This document shows, one piece after another, positions 19,901 to 27,688 of a DNA stretch of 64,000 nucleotides. How positions within the stretch are numbered: position 1 is the stretch's first letter; every line of letters begins with the position of its first letter. Source of the stretch: Algoriphagus oliviformis (GTDB lineage: Bacteria; Bacteroidota; Bacteroidia; Cytophagales; Cyclobacteriaceae); contig NZ_JAFKCT010000007.1 in NCBI RefSeq assembly GCF_017254915.1, positions 213,775 to 277,774 on the forward strand. The letters are read 5' to 3'. The notes beneath the pieces are model-generated. The model had not been told where the DNA came from. It did not search any database and saw only the letters and a list, made by a program, of their open reading frames with translations. The translations under genes were made by a program, and so were the position numbers.

Positions 19901-20079
19901 TTGCCGTCCACATCGGAGACGGTGCCGGTACTTGTCCCTTGGATCAGGATGCTCACCCCAGGTAGGGGGAGTCCATCCTCTGCGGAAGTCACTTTTCCCT
20001 TGATCTGCTGTTGGGCCATTGCGGGCAAAGCCAACGCGCAAACCAATAGAAAAAGCATGAAAACGTAGCTTTTCTTCAT
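16993..20079 (-). CDS. SusC/RagA family TonB-dependent outer-membrane transporter
   Basis: A protein of 1028 residues. Signal peptide to about residue 22, a carboxypeptidase-regulatory-like domain (IKGKVTSAEDGLPLPGVSIL...), the TonB-box region LDEVIVTAFG, a plug domain (PNVVNSLQGQVAGVQVTNSGG, LFVVDGVPVDN, SMSVLKGAAATALYGVRAANGAVIITTKKGK) and a beta-barrel ending in QSYFLSLNLGL. It lacks an N-terminal STN domain, so it is not of the sigma-signalling type. It forms a pair with the SusD gene 20 bp downstream and probably imports oligomers too large for porins. Confidence 0.95.
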   Translation of the reverse strand: MKKSYVFMLFLLVCALALPAMAQQQIKGKVTSAEDGLPLPGVSILIQGTSTGTVSDVDGNYSISVPGPESVLVFSFIGYQNKTQTVGSSTTINISLATETSQLDEVIVTAFGISQEKKSLGYAAQNIDAAEITKTRQPNVVNSLQGQVAGVQVTNSGGAPGQSARIIIRGINSLDPSADNQPLFVVDGVPVDNSTVESSGTPRGMSNRIADINPNDLESMSVLKGAAATALYGVRAANGAVIITTKKGKAGEIRVDFNSSLGFDKLAKMPELQDQYGQGFSGVRDDNSFWPAWGASIAEENDPSYVYQDNWNNAFDTGIQFDNSLSVSGGNEKATFYGSFGRLDQNGIIPFSTWDRTSAKLSGTITASEKFNFTASMNYTNSGGNRVPHDRFLERMMYWSETTDVTDYINPDGTMKSTGGNTNPIYDARFSTYKDDVNRIIGNLNFNYSPADWVTLSYRLGMDTYSDSREAITPGPMGIDGEVPLSSTGSIEETKINSRDLTSNFYITLKKQWNENWNTQLRLGNDIFERKSDRISLSGSNFVIPGFYNINNTTQVFGSQAKSIRRLVGFYGDLMVDYKNFLFLNITGRNDISSTLPKDNNSFFYPSVNLGYVFSENLSLPSWLTFGKLRASIAEVGKDTSPHLLGATFVSPDGYPLDGQVGFSRNSAFGDPNLKPETTQSLEFGTQLAFFSNRLNLDVTYYKSNAKDQIIPVPVSDATGFSSYTTNAGEIENRGWEIVLGATPVEKGDFRWDVTANLTTNKNEIKEIREGIDQIVVGSQFGYVGSTVTMILKEGQAYGNIYGSSYTRPGANPESETLDRSLPVLIGANGFPVRTGTQLVLGNAVPKFFGGLRNNFSYKGLEFSFLIDFRTGMEQYNQFANFISAFGKGSASLARNDTRVFDGVLADGSQNAKEVWLGQGVGPDGVNYGAGYWRNYHRTTSENFVTDASFLKLRNITLAYRLSASTLERTPFRTAKISLAANNIILSTPWDGFDPESFSAGAGGNAVGFTGLGFPGVQSYFLSLNLGL

Positions 20080-20347
20080 GGTAATAGTTGTTTAGGGTAT
20101 AGGTTAATAACTGGTACTGTCAGGTCATACAGGCAAAAAACCGGTTTGAAGCCGGAAGTGGCCGCCTTGTTCTTTTATGGGTGGAAAGAGAGGCAAAATT
20201 GGGGTTTCCCCCAATGGGCTAATGGTTGACAGGTTTCAATTTAAGCGAAGAGCCGAGAAAATTCAACAAAATGCACGCTATTTATACCGTTTCAACGCCA
20301 GCTCAATGTGGTCTTTGATATCTCAGAGCTATGGCAGGAAAGAAAAA
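20080..20347. other. Upstream region of the minus-strand SusC gene
   Basis: About 270 bp without a gene. A GCCGG-rich hairpin (AACCGGTTTGAAGCCGG) lies near 20140. No convincing Bacteroidota promoter could be placed by eye. Confidence 0.3.
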
Positions 20348-20380
20348 AGCCGTCCCTTGAGAGGGGACGGCTAGGCTTAT
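20348..20380 (-). terminator. Rho-independent terminator of hppA
   Basis: A 9-bp perfect stem AGCCGTCCC / GGGACGGCT (20348-20356 and 20364-20372). On the minus strand the stem is followed by TTTTTTC. It lies 24 bp after the pyrophosphatase stop. Confidence 0.85.
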
Positions 20381-20395
20381 CTGGTAGTCGTAAGG

Positions 20396-22606
20396 CTATT
20401 TTACAATCGTCTCGGTGACGGTCTCGGTCCGCTTGCCGTCCACGACTTTCACTTCTTTTTTGACCTCTACTTTCTTGGACATAGCGTGTTCGCCATGCGG
20501 TCCTTCGGAGATGTGCGGGGCGATCACCAAGGCCACGATGGACATCAGTTTGATGAGGATGTTCATGGACGGGCCGGAGGTGTCTTTGAAAGGATCGCCC
20601 ACGGTATCCCCGGTTACCGAGGCTTTGTGGGGTTCGGATTTTTTGTAGAAAGTCTCTCCGTTGATCAGCACGCCTTTTTCAAAGGATTTTTTCGCATTGT
20701 CCCAGGCGCCGCCGGCATTGGACTGGAACATGCCCATCAGCACTCCAGATACGGTCACACCAGCCAGCAGGCCACCCAAAACTTCCGGTCCGAAAGCAAA
20801 ACCGATGACGATAGGGGTGATCAAGGCAATTGCGCCTGGAGCGATCATCTCGCGGATGGAGGCTTTGGTGGATATTTCCACGCACTTTTCGTACTCTGGC
20901 TTGGACTTGTACTCCATGATGCCTGGGATTTCCTTAAACTGGCGTCTGACCTCGTTCACCATGTCCATGGCGGCACGGCCTACGGCTGCAATGGCCAGGG
21001 AGGAGAAAATGAAAGGAATCATGCCGCCCACGAAAAGCCCGGCGAGCACGTCAGCCTTGTAGATGTCAATGGCGGTGATGCCGGAGATTCCCACGAAAGC
21101 CGCAAAAAGCGCCAACGAGGTCAGTGCCGCGGAAGCGATGGCAAAGCCTTTTCCCGTCGCCGCGGTGGTATTTCCTACCGCGTCCAAAATGTCTGTTCGG
21201 CCACGGACTTCCTCAGGAAGCTGGCTCATCTCGGCGATCCCACCGGCATTGTCAGCGATGGGGCCAAAAGCGTCTATCGCCAGCTGCATGGCCGTGGTGG
21301 CCATCATGCCCGCAGCGGCGATGGCTACGCCGTACAGCCCTGCAAACTCATAAGCTCCATAGATCCCGCCTGCCAGTACCAAAATCGGCAACACGGTAGA
21401 TTCCATCCCTACCGAAAGTCCGCCAATGATGTTGGTGGCGTGGCCGGTGCCGCTCTGCTTTACGATGGAGAGCACGGGGCGTTTGCCCATGGCGGTGTAG
21501 TATTCGGTGATGATGGACATCAGCGTGCCCACTACCAAGCCCAGGATGATTGCATAAAACACGTCCATGCTCGTGAAGTCGACTCCACGGATGGAAAGCG
21601 TCTCGGGGAGCATGTGTTTTACCACAAAGAAAGATGCGATGCCGGTGAAGACAATGGAGGACCAGTTGCCCATGTTGAGTGCTTTTTGGACGTCGCCTTT
21701 TTCGTCTTTCACCGTCACGAAAGCCATCCCGAGAATGGAGAAGATGATGCCCAGCCCGGCAAGTACCATCGGAAGTAGGATGGGAGCGATTCCTCCAAAA
21801 GCATCTACGGATACGATCTCTTGGCCGAGAACCATGGTAGCAAGGATCGTGGCCACATAGGAGCCAAACAAATCCGCGCCCATTCCGGCCACGTCACCCA
21901 CGTTGTCGCCCACGTTGTCGGCGATGGTGGCGGGGTTTCTCACGTCATCCTCGGGGATGCCTGCCTCTACTTTTCCCACCAGGTCTGCTCCCACGTCGGC
22001 GGCCTTGGTGTAGATGCCTCCGCCCACACGGGCGAAAAGGGCGATGGACTCAGCGCCCAGGGAGAAGCCCGCGAGGACTTCCAGGGCTTTTTCCATTTCC
22101 AGGCCATTGACCCCTGCCCCGACATTGATCACATAGAACTGATAGAAGACGATGAAGAGGGAGCCAAGGCCCAAGACCGCCAGACCGGCCACCCCCAGTC
22201 CCATCACGGAGCCGCCAGTGAAGGACACCTTGAGTGCCTGCTTGAGGCTGGTGCGCGCTGCTTGGGTGGTTCGGACGTTTGCCTTGGTGGCGATTTTCAT
22301 CCCGATATAGCCCGCCAAAGCAGACAAAAAAGCACCGATCAAAAAGGAAATGGCAATCACGGGGCTGGACGTCTCCACCAGTGTGCCCGACCAAGCGAGT
22401 AGAATGCCTGCGATGATGGCAAAGTAGGAGAGGACTTTCCATTCCGCCTTGAGAAATGCCATGGCGCCGTCGGCGATGTAGCCGGAGAGTTCCACCATGT
22501 TTTTGTCTCCTGTGGCCTGCTTAGTGACCCAGGCCGACTTGACTGCCATTACCAGCAGGCCGACTAGCCCCAGCGCAGGGACTAAGTAAATCAGCGCTTG
22601 TTCCAT
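20396..22606 (-). CDS. hppA: K+-dependent ion-translocating membrane pyrophosphatase
   Basis: A protein of 736 residues with about 16 membrane helices. The diphosphate-binding motifs are present: [48 protein letters not shown] and, late, [13 protein letters not shown]. The [13 protein letters not shown] segment has alanine where K+-independent enzymes have lysine, so the enzyme should need K+. It couples PPi hydrolysis to export of H+ and/or Na+; the sequence read alone does not settle which. The C-terminal ~30 residues form a charged tail. A standard Bacteroidota promoter precedes it. Confidence 0.96.
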   Translation of the reverse strand: MEQALIYLVPALGLVGLLVMAVKSAWVTKQATGDKNMVELSGYIADGAMAFLKAEWKVLSYFAIIAGILLAWSGTLVETSSPVIAISFLIGAFLSALAGYIGMKIATKANVRTTQAARTSLKQALKVSFTGGSVMGLGVAGLAVLGLGSLFIVFYQFYVINVGAGVNGLEMEKALEVLAGFSLGAESIALFARVGGGIYTKAADVGADLVGKVEAGIPEDDVRNPATIADNVGDNVGDVAGMGADLFGSYVATILATMVLGQEIVSVDAFGGIAPILLPMVLAGLGIIFSILGMAFVTVKDEKGDVQKALNMGNWSSIVFTGIASFFVVKHMLPETLSIRGVDFTSMDVFYAIILGLVVGTLMSIITEYYTAMGKRPVLSIVKQSGTGHATNIIGGLSVGMESTVLPILVLAGGIYGAYEFAGLYGVAIAAAGMMATTAMQLAIDAFGPIADNAGGIAEMSQLPEEVRGRTDILDAVGNTTAATGKGFAIASAALTSLALFAAFVGISGITAIDIYKADVLAGLFVGGMIPFIFSSLAIAAVGRAAMDMVNEVRRQFKEIPGIMEYKSKPEYEKCVEISTKASIREMIAPGAIALITPIVIGFAFGPEVLGGLLAGVTVSGVLMGMFQSNAGGAWDNAKKSFEKGVLINGETFYKKSEPHKASVTGDTVGDPFKDTSGPSMNILIKLMSIVALVIAPHISEGPHGEHAMSKKVEVKKEVKVVDGKRTETVTETIVK

Positions 22607-22648
22607 AATTTATTCGGATTCTAATGAGGTTTACTGTTAGTTAATTGG

Positions 22649-22679
22649 GCAAATATATCATTTCTGCCCAATGCTCCAA
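22649..22679 (-). promoter_or_regulatory. Bacteroidota-type promoter of hppA
   Basis: On the minus strand, TTG (22679-22677) is followed after 19 bp by TATATTTGC (22657-22649), a full match to the Bacteroidota -33 TTG / -7 TAnnTTTG pattern. It lies about 45 bp upstream of the ATG at 22606. A TGGGCA...TGCCCA inverted repeat overlaps the spacer and -7 element and could bind a regulator. Confidence 0.7.
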
Positions 22680-22895
22680 GTTGGATAAAATTCACTTGAA
22701 ACCGTACAAAAAAATCCCCAGGCTGGATGGTTCAGGCGGAATTTTCACAAATTTGGACACGGTTTTACCGGCGATTTCCGCTGATTCCCGGCTTTTGATT
22801 GGGATTCATATCCGTGGGATTGGGCTCTAATCCATTGACTGTTAGTGTAGTGTGGAGGGCCGGTTCAGCCTTTTAAAAAAAAAATCAACAAGCTT

Positions 22896-23192
22896 ATGTC
22901 TATGAATACATCAAAAGAAGATTTTTTGGCGGCACCATCCTCCCGATGGAAAGATTCTCCCATACTGCTGGCGCTCTGGCATGATGGCCATGGGGATTGG
23001 AGCTCGGCGCATGACCAGGTGGATCACCTGGGCGGAAAGAGCGCCGCCAGGGTACATGCCTATCTCCACAGAAAGGAGGGGGACCAGTGGAATGCGGACT
23101 ATTGGTATGCCCAAGCGGGAGAGAAGCGTCCCGCCCATGGACTGCAGGAGGAATGGGAAGAGCTGTTTGAAAGGTTCTTTCCCGGGAAGTAG
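22896..23192 (+). CDS. Conserved small hypothetical protein
   Basis: A protein of 98 residues, probably starting at 22896 (or 22902). It has the pattern LALWHDGHGDWSSAHDQVD ... VHAYLHRKEGDQWNADYWYAQAG, a motif set I recognise from a widespread family of ~90-150 residue bacterial proteins without known function. Soluble, no signal peptide or membrane segment. It stands alone between hppA (divergent) and a strong hairpin. Confidence 0.75.
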   Translation: MSMNTSKEDFLAAPSSRWKDSPILLALWHDGHGDWSSAHDQVDHLGGKSAARVHAYLHRKEGDQWNADYWYAQAGEKRPAHGLQEEWEELFERFFPGK

Positions 23193-23315
23193 CAGGCGGG
23201 CCACTGTGAGAGAGGACTTTCTAAGAAATAATTAGGGAATGTGTCCTAAAATAAGTAAAAATTTAGGTGAAGTACCGGTTTTGCCGCCTGTTTGCCCTGG
23301 TTTGGCCTAAAAAAT

Positions 23316-23349
23316 ACCCTACACAGGGTATTTTTTAGGATTGGGAGTC
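23316..23349. terminator. Perfect 15-bp stem hairpin, bidirectional terminator
   Basis: CCTAAAAAATACCCT and its exact reverse complement are separated by ACAC. The stem carries T6 on the exit side in both directions. It would end transcription of the 98-residue gene; it also lies only 33 bp before the next start codon, so it could shape the leader of that gene. Confidence 0.65.
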
Positions 23350-23381
23350 GGGGTATTTTTGGGAAAACCAACCTAGAAGAA

Positions 23382-23615
23382 ATGAAGTTCTTTTACCTCT
23401 CCTCCATTGCCAACGGGAATGGGGATTTTGAGATCCACGATAAAGAGTGCGGAAGTATCCCGGGGTCATTGGACCGGGACTATTTGGGGCCGTTCAACAA
23501 CTGTCAAGAGGCGCTGCGCAAGGCACAGTCCCTAAATCCCAAGGCGGTGTGCTGCGACTCTTGCTGCAAGACCACTTTCCAGGCTGTCATCAATGCCAAA
23601 CTGGGAAATAGATAG
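23382..23615 (+). CDS. Small cysteine-rich conserved protein
   Basis: A protein of 77 residues starting MKFFYLSSIANGNGDFEIHD. The layout (DFEIH, EC, LGPFNNCQEALRKA, AVCCDSCC) matches a small Bacteroidota family that pairs spaced cysteines and a CxxCC cluster, likely metal-binding or disulfide-linked. Function unknown. AGAAGA precedes the start codon at a suitable distance. Confidence 0.7.
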   Translation: MKFFYLSSIANGNGDFEIHDKECGSIPGSLDRDYLGPFNNCQEALRKAQSLNPKAVCCDSCCKTTFQAVINAKLGNR

Positions 23616-23731
23616 ACTCCAAACCGCCAAAATCCTTTCCCTTGAAAATCAGCGGGCTTGATGCCAATCTTGGAAAATTGGGCCCAGGGCCTTTTTTTAA
23701 TCTGTGAAAATCGTAATTTCGAAACCCGAAT

Positions 23732-23805
23732 CGGGGTGTGGCGCAGTCCGGTAGCGTACACGTCTGGGGGGCGTGTGGTCGCAGGTTCAAATCCTGTCAC
23801 CCCGA
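23732..23805 (+). tRNA. tRNA-Pro (anticodon GGG)
   Basis: A 74-nt cloverleaf. The acceptor stem pairs CGGGGTG (23732-23738) with CACCCCG (23798-23804), discriminator A. The anticodon stem is CACGT / GCGTG (with one T-G pair) around the loop CTGGGGG, which places GGG at positions 34-36. The T arm has GCAGGTTCAAATCCTGT. No CCA is encoded. A possible -7 element TAATTTCG lies at about 23714-23721. Confidence 0.95.
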
Positions 23806-23815
23806 CTTGATTATC

Positions 23816-23856
23816 AGGGAGTTGTGAGATTGATGTCTCATTGCTCCCTTTTTTTG
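23816..23856 (+). terminator. Terminator downstream of tRNA-Pro
   Basis: AGGGAG (23816-23821) pairs with CTCCCT (23844-23849), with an inner GAGA/TCTC hairpin, followed by a run of eight T. Confidence 0.75.
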
Positions 23857-23884
23857 TGGGTAGATTTTTCTGGTTCCCTTTTGG

Positions 23885-24052
23885 ATGATGTCCTCTGGGA
23901 ATAGTCAGCTTATTGGTAGGACTAGGGGTAGTTTGCAAATCCCACTCAGCCTAAAACTGAACTTCAAAGGCGCTGAGAAGAAACTGAGTCTAGAGGGCAA
24001 AAAGGCAATAGCCTCAGCGGCCAGGGAGGGTTTGCGTGCTGGAATGAAATAG
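23885..24052 (+). CDS. Possible small ORF or gene remnant (55 codons)
   Basis: The frame starts at an ATG at 23885 and reads a basic, alanine-rich peptide with GAEKKLSLEGKKAIASAARE near the C-terminus, ending in TAG at 24050-24052, 9 bp before the next gene. The helical composition looks coding, but I do not recognise a family. It could be the tail of a mobile gene lost next to the tRNA. Confidence 0.3.
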   Translation: MMSSGNSQLIGRTRGSLQIPLSLKLNFKGAEKKLSLEGKKAIASAAREGLRAGMK

Positions 24053-24061
24053 CTTTATTGT

Positions 24062-24478
24062 ATGGGATTTGATTTTGAATATATTTTCTATAGGTTAACC
24101 AGACTGTACATCAAATGGGACGGCAGAGGTGGCGTGACCTCTGTAGTAGCAATAGCTATGATACAGACAGTTTTGTTGGTGATAGCTGTAGGGTTGGTGT
24201 TATTGGTTTTTGTGAGGGTTGATAAAGTGCCTGAATATGTTGAGTATTTCAAATATTTAATTGGCGTTTGCTATTTCCTGTTTTCAATTAGAGCATATAG
24301 GAAGTATTCGGGTCTATATAATGAACTGGGGAAGCGGTGGGGGAAGGAATCTAAAAAGGTGTCTGTTTTGAAGGGCTTTGGGGTTTTGTTGTCTTTATTG
24401 GTTCCTTGGATTTTGTTTGGGTTGATGGTTGTGAAGAAAGATTTTTTATCTGGTATTCTATATTTTGGGTCAGAATAA
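24062..24478 (+). CDS. Hypothetical membrane protein with three predicted transmembrane segments
   Basis: A protein of 138 residues. Hydrophobic segments lie at about residues 28-51 (VVAIAMIQTVLLVIAVGLVL), 64-77 (FKYLIGVCYFLFSI) and 104-124 (VLKGFGVLLSLLVPWILFGL); the loops are basic. Similar small inner-membrane proteins are common next to lipoprotein genes in Bacteroidota, but no function is known. Base composition is clearly richer in A+T than the flanking genes. The stop is 3 bp before the next gene. Confidence 0.6.
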   Translation: MGFDFEYIFYRLTRLYIKWDGRGGVTSVVAIAMIQTVLLVIAVGLVLLVFVRVDKVPEYVEYFKYLIGVCYFLFSIRAYRKYSGLYNELGKRWGKESKKVSVLKGFGVLLSLLVPWILFGLMVVKKDFLSGILYFGSE

Positions 24479-24481
24479 AGC

Positions 24482-24961
24482 GTGACGATGTGTTTGTCTT
24501 ATATCAAAGCACCTGTTTTGAGGTTTGTTGTATTCTACATATTGGTTTTTACAGCATGTACAACAAATTATCCTTTGGACTTGGGTGAAAACTATAGATT
24601 GGACTATGATCCCAATAGCTATTTTAATATAGTTGGTGAAGACGGTTTGATTCTCATCGACTCTCATGTTTCCGGATTTGGCTTCGATTCATTGTTTATA
24701 GTCGTGGAGCAAAAGCCGATTGATTTTATTTTGAAAGGTACTTATCACGATCCAGAGATGAATTTACAGGAGCGGAAGCATTAATTGGGGGAAAATCAAA
24801 TTCTGTTTTATTGGATAATCAACAAGCAAGAGGAACGTGTGTTTGATGAGGCAACGAGATCCTATCCGAATGTCTATGGACCTTATTCGTTTGAGGAATT
24901 TATGGTCAAAAGAAATGAATTGAATGTTTCTCCAGATCTGGTATCGGCTCCCGAAAATTGA
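24482..24961 (+). pseudogene. DUF3997-like lipoprotein gene with an in-frame stop
   Basis: The first part (100 codons) has a signal peptide and lipobox (LVFTAC) and then YRLDYDPNSYFNIVGEDG. A TAA at 24782-24784 interrupts it, but the same frame continues for 58 more codons with FYWIINKQEERVFDEATRSY, VYGPYSFEEFMVKRNEL and a TGA at 24959-24961. The second part is the usual C-terminus of such proteins (an YWIINK strand, then VYGPY-x-x-EEF). So this is probably one gene broken by a nonsense change, or a sequencing error. The truncated 100-residue product may still be made. Confidence 0.55.
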
Positions 24962-25585
24962 AGCTTGGGTTTAGCTGTCGCGTTAGTCTGTAGGATTTTT
25001 TGTAGAATCTTTTAGTTGATCTTCAGGTCTGTCAATACTAAGTGGCATCTTCGGGCTTCAAGTAGCTTCGCATAGCGGAAAGTGATTTTTTGAAGCGGTA
25101 TGATTTTCAGTCAGCGGTTGCTTTTTTGGCCTTATTGCCGCTGGTCTTTGATACAAGGGGGAAGCCGGGCTAGCAGCTGGCAGCCAATGGACTTTTTCTT
25201 TCAGACTAGCATTTGGCATAGCCTGATACAGATTTCCATAGTCGCAAAAGTCCATGACAAACGAAAACTTTCTCCGTTTTGGATGTGGGTGCGGTACTTG
25301 ACGATGGCAAGACTGCCGGAGAACACTCTGTTAGCCTGTCGAACAACGCCCTTTCCGCGCCGACGCTCTTGGCTTTTCTCGTTCAGAAGTCAGATAGGAG
25401 GAGAATCCTGGGCCATAGCAAAAAAGTTAGGTTGCCTACTGATAGAGGGAGAAAAATGTGGGGATATGATACGTTTTTATGGGTTGTAATAGAGGCGTCT
25501 GAAAAAAAAGTGCGATTATTACTGATTGTTCGAAGTTATAGGTCAAAAGCCCCAATCTGAAAAGCAAAGAGAATCCGATCAATCC
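24962..25585. other. Gene-free region upstream of the ECF sigma factor gene
   Basis: About 620 bp. Open frames here have unnatural composition and no family resemblance. The last 200 bp presumably hold the promoter of the sigma factor gene; none could be assigned with confidence. Confidence 0.3.
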
Positions 25586-26179
25586 ATGCCCGAAAATCGT
25601 CCGCATCAAACAGAATTGCTAGTAGAGGAACTATCCAGAGGTTCGGAACGCGCGTTTCATGGACTGTATACCCAATATGGAAAGAAAGTCTATCTGCTGG
25701 GAATCAAACTAGGCTATGGACATGAAGATGCGGAAGGGCTGGTACAGGAGGTCTTTTTGAAAATATGGAAGAACAAAACGCAGCTCAAACCTGAATTCTG
25801 TTTTGAAGCCTATCTTGTGAAGGTTGCCAAGTCCATGGTGTATCGGAAAGTCAGCCGGATGAAGTTGGAGAAAGATTACATCCAACACTTGGGTAGCTCA
25901 AAGGATTCGAAAGACAACGGGACGGAAGATTATGTGATTTTTCAGGATCTGCTGTGCCATTCTCTGTCAGAGCTGGATAGCCTGTCTCCCAAGCAAAAGC
26001 AGGTGTTTATGATGAAAAACTTTGAGCACCTATCAGTCGATGAGATTGCAGAGCGGCTCAACCTGTCCAAGAGGACGGTGGAAAACCAGATCTTCCGAGC
26101 GAGCAAACAACTCAAGAAGAAAATCTCGGGCTTGGGAAATGTCTTGACAGTCATCTGTACCTTCATTTCGCTTGGCTGA
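25586..26179 (+). CDS. ECF RNA polymerase sigma factor (FecI-like, SusC-linked)
   Basis: A protein of 197 residues starting MPENRPHQTELLVEEL. Region 2 (LYTQYGKKVYLLGIKLGYG, DAEGLVQEVFLKIWKNK) and region 4 (LSPKQKQVFMMKNFEHLSVDEIAERLNLS, then KRTVENQIFRASKQLKKK) are intact. An ATG 60 bp upstream is also possible. Such factors in Bacteroidota are released by a FecR-type anti-sigma factor when the cognate STN-SusC binds its substrate; the FecR and SusC genes follow directly. The predicted target is the downstream SusC-SusD-sulfatase operon. Confidence 0.92.
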   Translation: MPENRPHQTELLVEELSRGSERAFHGLYTQYGKKVYLLGIKLGYGHEDAEGLVQEVFLKIWKNKTQLKPEFCFEAYLVKVAKSMVYRKVSRMKLEKDYIQHLGSSKDSKDNGTEDYVIFQDLLCHSLSELDSLSPKQKQVFMMKNFEHLSVDEIAERLNLSKRTVENQIFRASKQLKKKISGLGNVLTVICTFISLG

Positions 26180-26245
26180 TTTCCTTTTTTTTGGCGTTCC
26201 TCGACTAGGGAGCGGCAGGTTAGGTGTTTTTTTTGTTTCCGTACG

Positions 26246-26345
26246 ATTTTTCTGCCAGTAGACGAATTTTCATTGACAATTGAGCCTGCCTGTTTGCTCA
26301 GGTAGGCCGGAAAACCCCGCCAAGGGGGCAGGCGAAGAACGATGT
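26246..26345 (+). repeat. MITE-like repeat, degraded copy F
   Basis: TGCCAGTAGACGAATTTT matches the left arm of copies A and B, and GCCTGCCTGTTTGCTCAGG...GGCAGGCGA matches the palindromic core. The terminal repeats and right arm are lost. It sits in the 309-bp gap between the sigma factor and FecR genes, which holds no other recognisable feature. Confidence 0.5.
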
Positions 26346-26488
26346 GGCATTTTCGACTTGGTTTCCCGGTACGAATGCTAGTCTTAGGTAGCTGCTGGCA
26401 ACTAGCGTATATCCAATTATTTTTTTTGCCATCGTGTGAGTATTGGGTAAAGTTGGTGTCTATTTACTGGGTAGAAGCAACATTTTAA

Positions 26489-27544
26489 ATGGATAGATTC
26501 ACCCAGATTCAACGGTTTTTAGGCGGCAAACTCCCCGAGGGGGAGCGGGATGAGTTTAATTTTTGGATCCAGTCGCCTGAAGGCCGAGCCTTTTTTGACC
26601 AATATATTGACTCCCTGTGGGAAGCACTCCCGGAGGATTCGGAGTCGGTGTGGGATGGAGAGGGGTTGTACCAGCAGCTAAAGGGGCAATTGGACCTTCG
26701 GCAGCAGGCTACCATGGAGACTTACGAAAACAAGCGAGGCACAAGACAGCGGATGATGTGGTCGTGGAGACGGTCTGTGGCAGCGGTTTTCTTGGCTTTT
26801 GCTTTGGGGATGATCTGGAATCAGTGGGGAGGCGGCATCTCAGCCTCCGACTCCAAGGAAGAGTCGACACATCTGTCCTTTGTGCAAAAGGAAAATCCCC
26901 CCGGCAAGAAATCGAAGATCACCCTGCCCGATGGGTCGGTGGTGTTTCTTAATTCCGCAAGTAAAATCGAGTTTGCGGAAAACTTTGTTTCCAACCGTCT
27001 GGTGAAGTTGGACGGAGAAGCCTACTTCGAGGTGAAGAAGGGAGCTCATAATCCATTTCGCGTGGAGGCCGGAGCTACCGTGACCCAAGCGATCGGGACA
27101 TCGTTTAACATCCGCACATTTGACGGCCAACCTGATGCGGTGATCACCTTGGTGAGTGGGATCGTCAAAGTAGCTGAGACGGAGACCAAGACCGAAGTCA
27201 CACTGTCCCCGGGGGAAGCCGCCCGCTATGTGAAGGAAGCACAGTCCCTGACGACCTATACCCTAGACCCGATGGAGTCGATCAGCTGGGTGTATGGGGT
27301 ATTGAGATTTGATGACGCGCCGATGACCGAGATTATTCCACACCTGGAAAACTGGTACGGAGTGTATTTTGAATTATCGGGAGAAGCTCCGAAAGAAAAG
27401 ATCTCTGGCACATTCCAAAAAGGAGAAACCCTGGAAAATGTCTTGCTATCCATATCCCATACACTGGGATTTACCTATAAAATCAATCAGAAAAATGTCC
27501 AGTTATACTTTAACCCCGTCAAACCTGCTTATGAGAAGAATTGA
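26489..27544 (+). CDS. FecR family anti-sigma factor
   Basis: A protein of 351 residues. A cytoplasmic N-terminal part (about 1-90) is followed by one membrane helix (SVAAVFLAFALGMIW, about residues 92-106). A periplasmic FecR domain comes next (KKSKITLPDGSVVFLNSASKIEF, VKLDGEAYFEVKKGAHNPFRVEAG, AIGTSFNIRTF) and a C-terminal DUF4974 domain (LRFDDAPMTEIIPHLENWYGVYFEL, SGTFQKGETLENVLLSI). It holds the sigma factor until signalled by the STN domain of the SusC encoded 144 bp downstream. Confidence 0.93.
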   Translation: MDRFTQIQRFLGGKLPEGERDEFNFWIQSPEGRAFFDQYIDSLWEALPEDSESVWDGEGLYQQLKGQLDLRQQATMETYENKRGTRQRMMWSWRRSVAAVFLAFALGMIWNQWGGGISASDSKEESTHLSFVQKENPPGKKSKITLPDGSVVFLNSASKIEFAENFVSNRLVKLDGEAYFEVKKGAHNPFRVEAGATVTQAIGTSFNIRTFDGQPDAVITLVSGIVKVAETETKTEVTLSPGEAARYVKEAQSLTTYTLDPMESISWVYGVLRFDDAPMTEIIPHLENWYGVYFELSGEAPKEKISGTFQKGETLENVLLSISHTLGFTYKINQKNVQLYFNPVKPAYEKN

Positions 27545-27558
27545 AAAGCTTTAAAAAA

Positions 27559-27593
27559 AAACCGGGAAAGTACGCCAATACTTTGCCCGGTTT
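27559..27593 (+). terminator. Hairpin between FecR and SusC genes (attenuator-like)
   Basis: AAACCGGG-AAAGT pairs with ACTTT-GCCCGGTTT, with a single bulged G. The T tail is short, so termination would be partial. It separates the regulatory genes from the transport operon. Confidence 0.5.
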
Positions 27594-27688
27594 AGACAAG
27601 CGAGACAAGTACCCCCAGACGATCTGAGACTTGGTATGGGGATTCAATTAATCAATGTTTAGTTCCACTTGTACACAACTTTAAATCT

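Noticed and set aside
25100..25489. A 129-codon plus-strand frame before the sigma factor gene
   Set aside because: Composition is unnatural and no known motif is present; more likely a regulatory or decayed region.
23732..25585. Genomic island with attL/attR at tRNA-Pro
   Set aside because: No second copy of the tRNA 3' end and no integrase were found by eye, so only a weak finding is reported.
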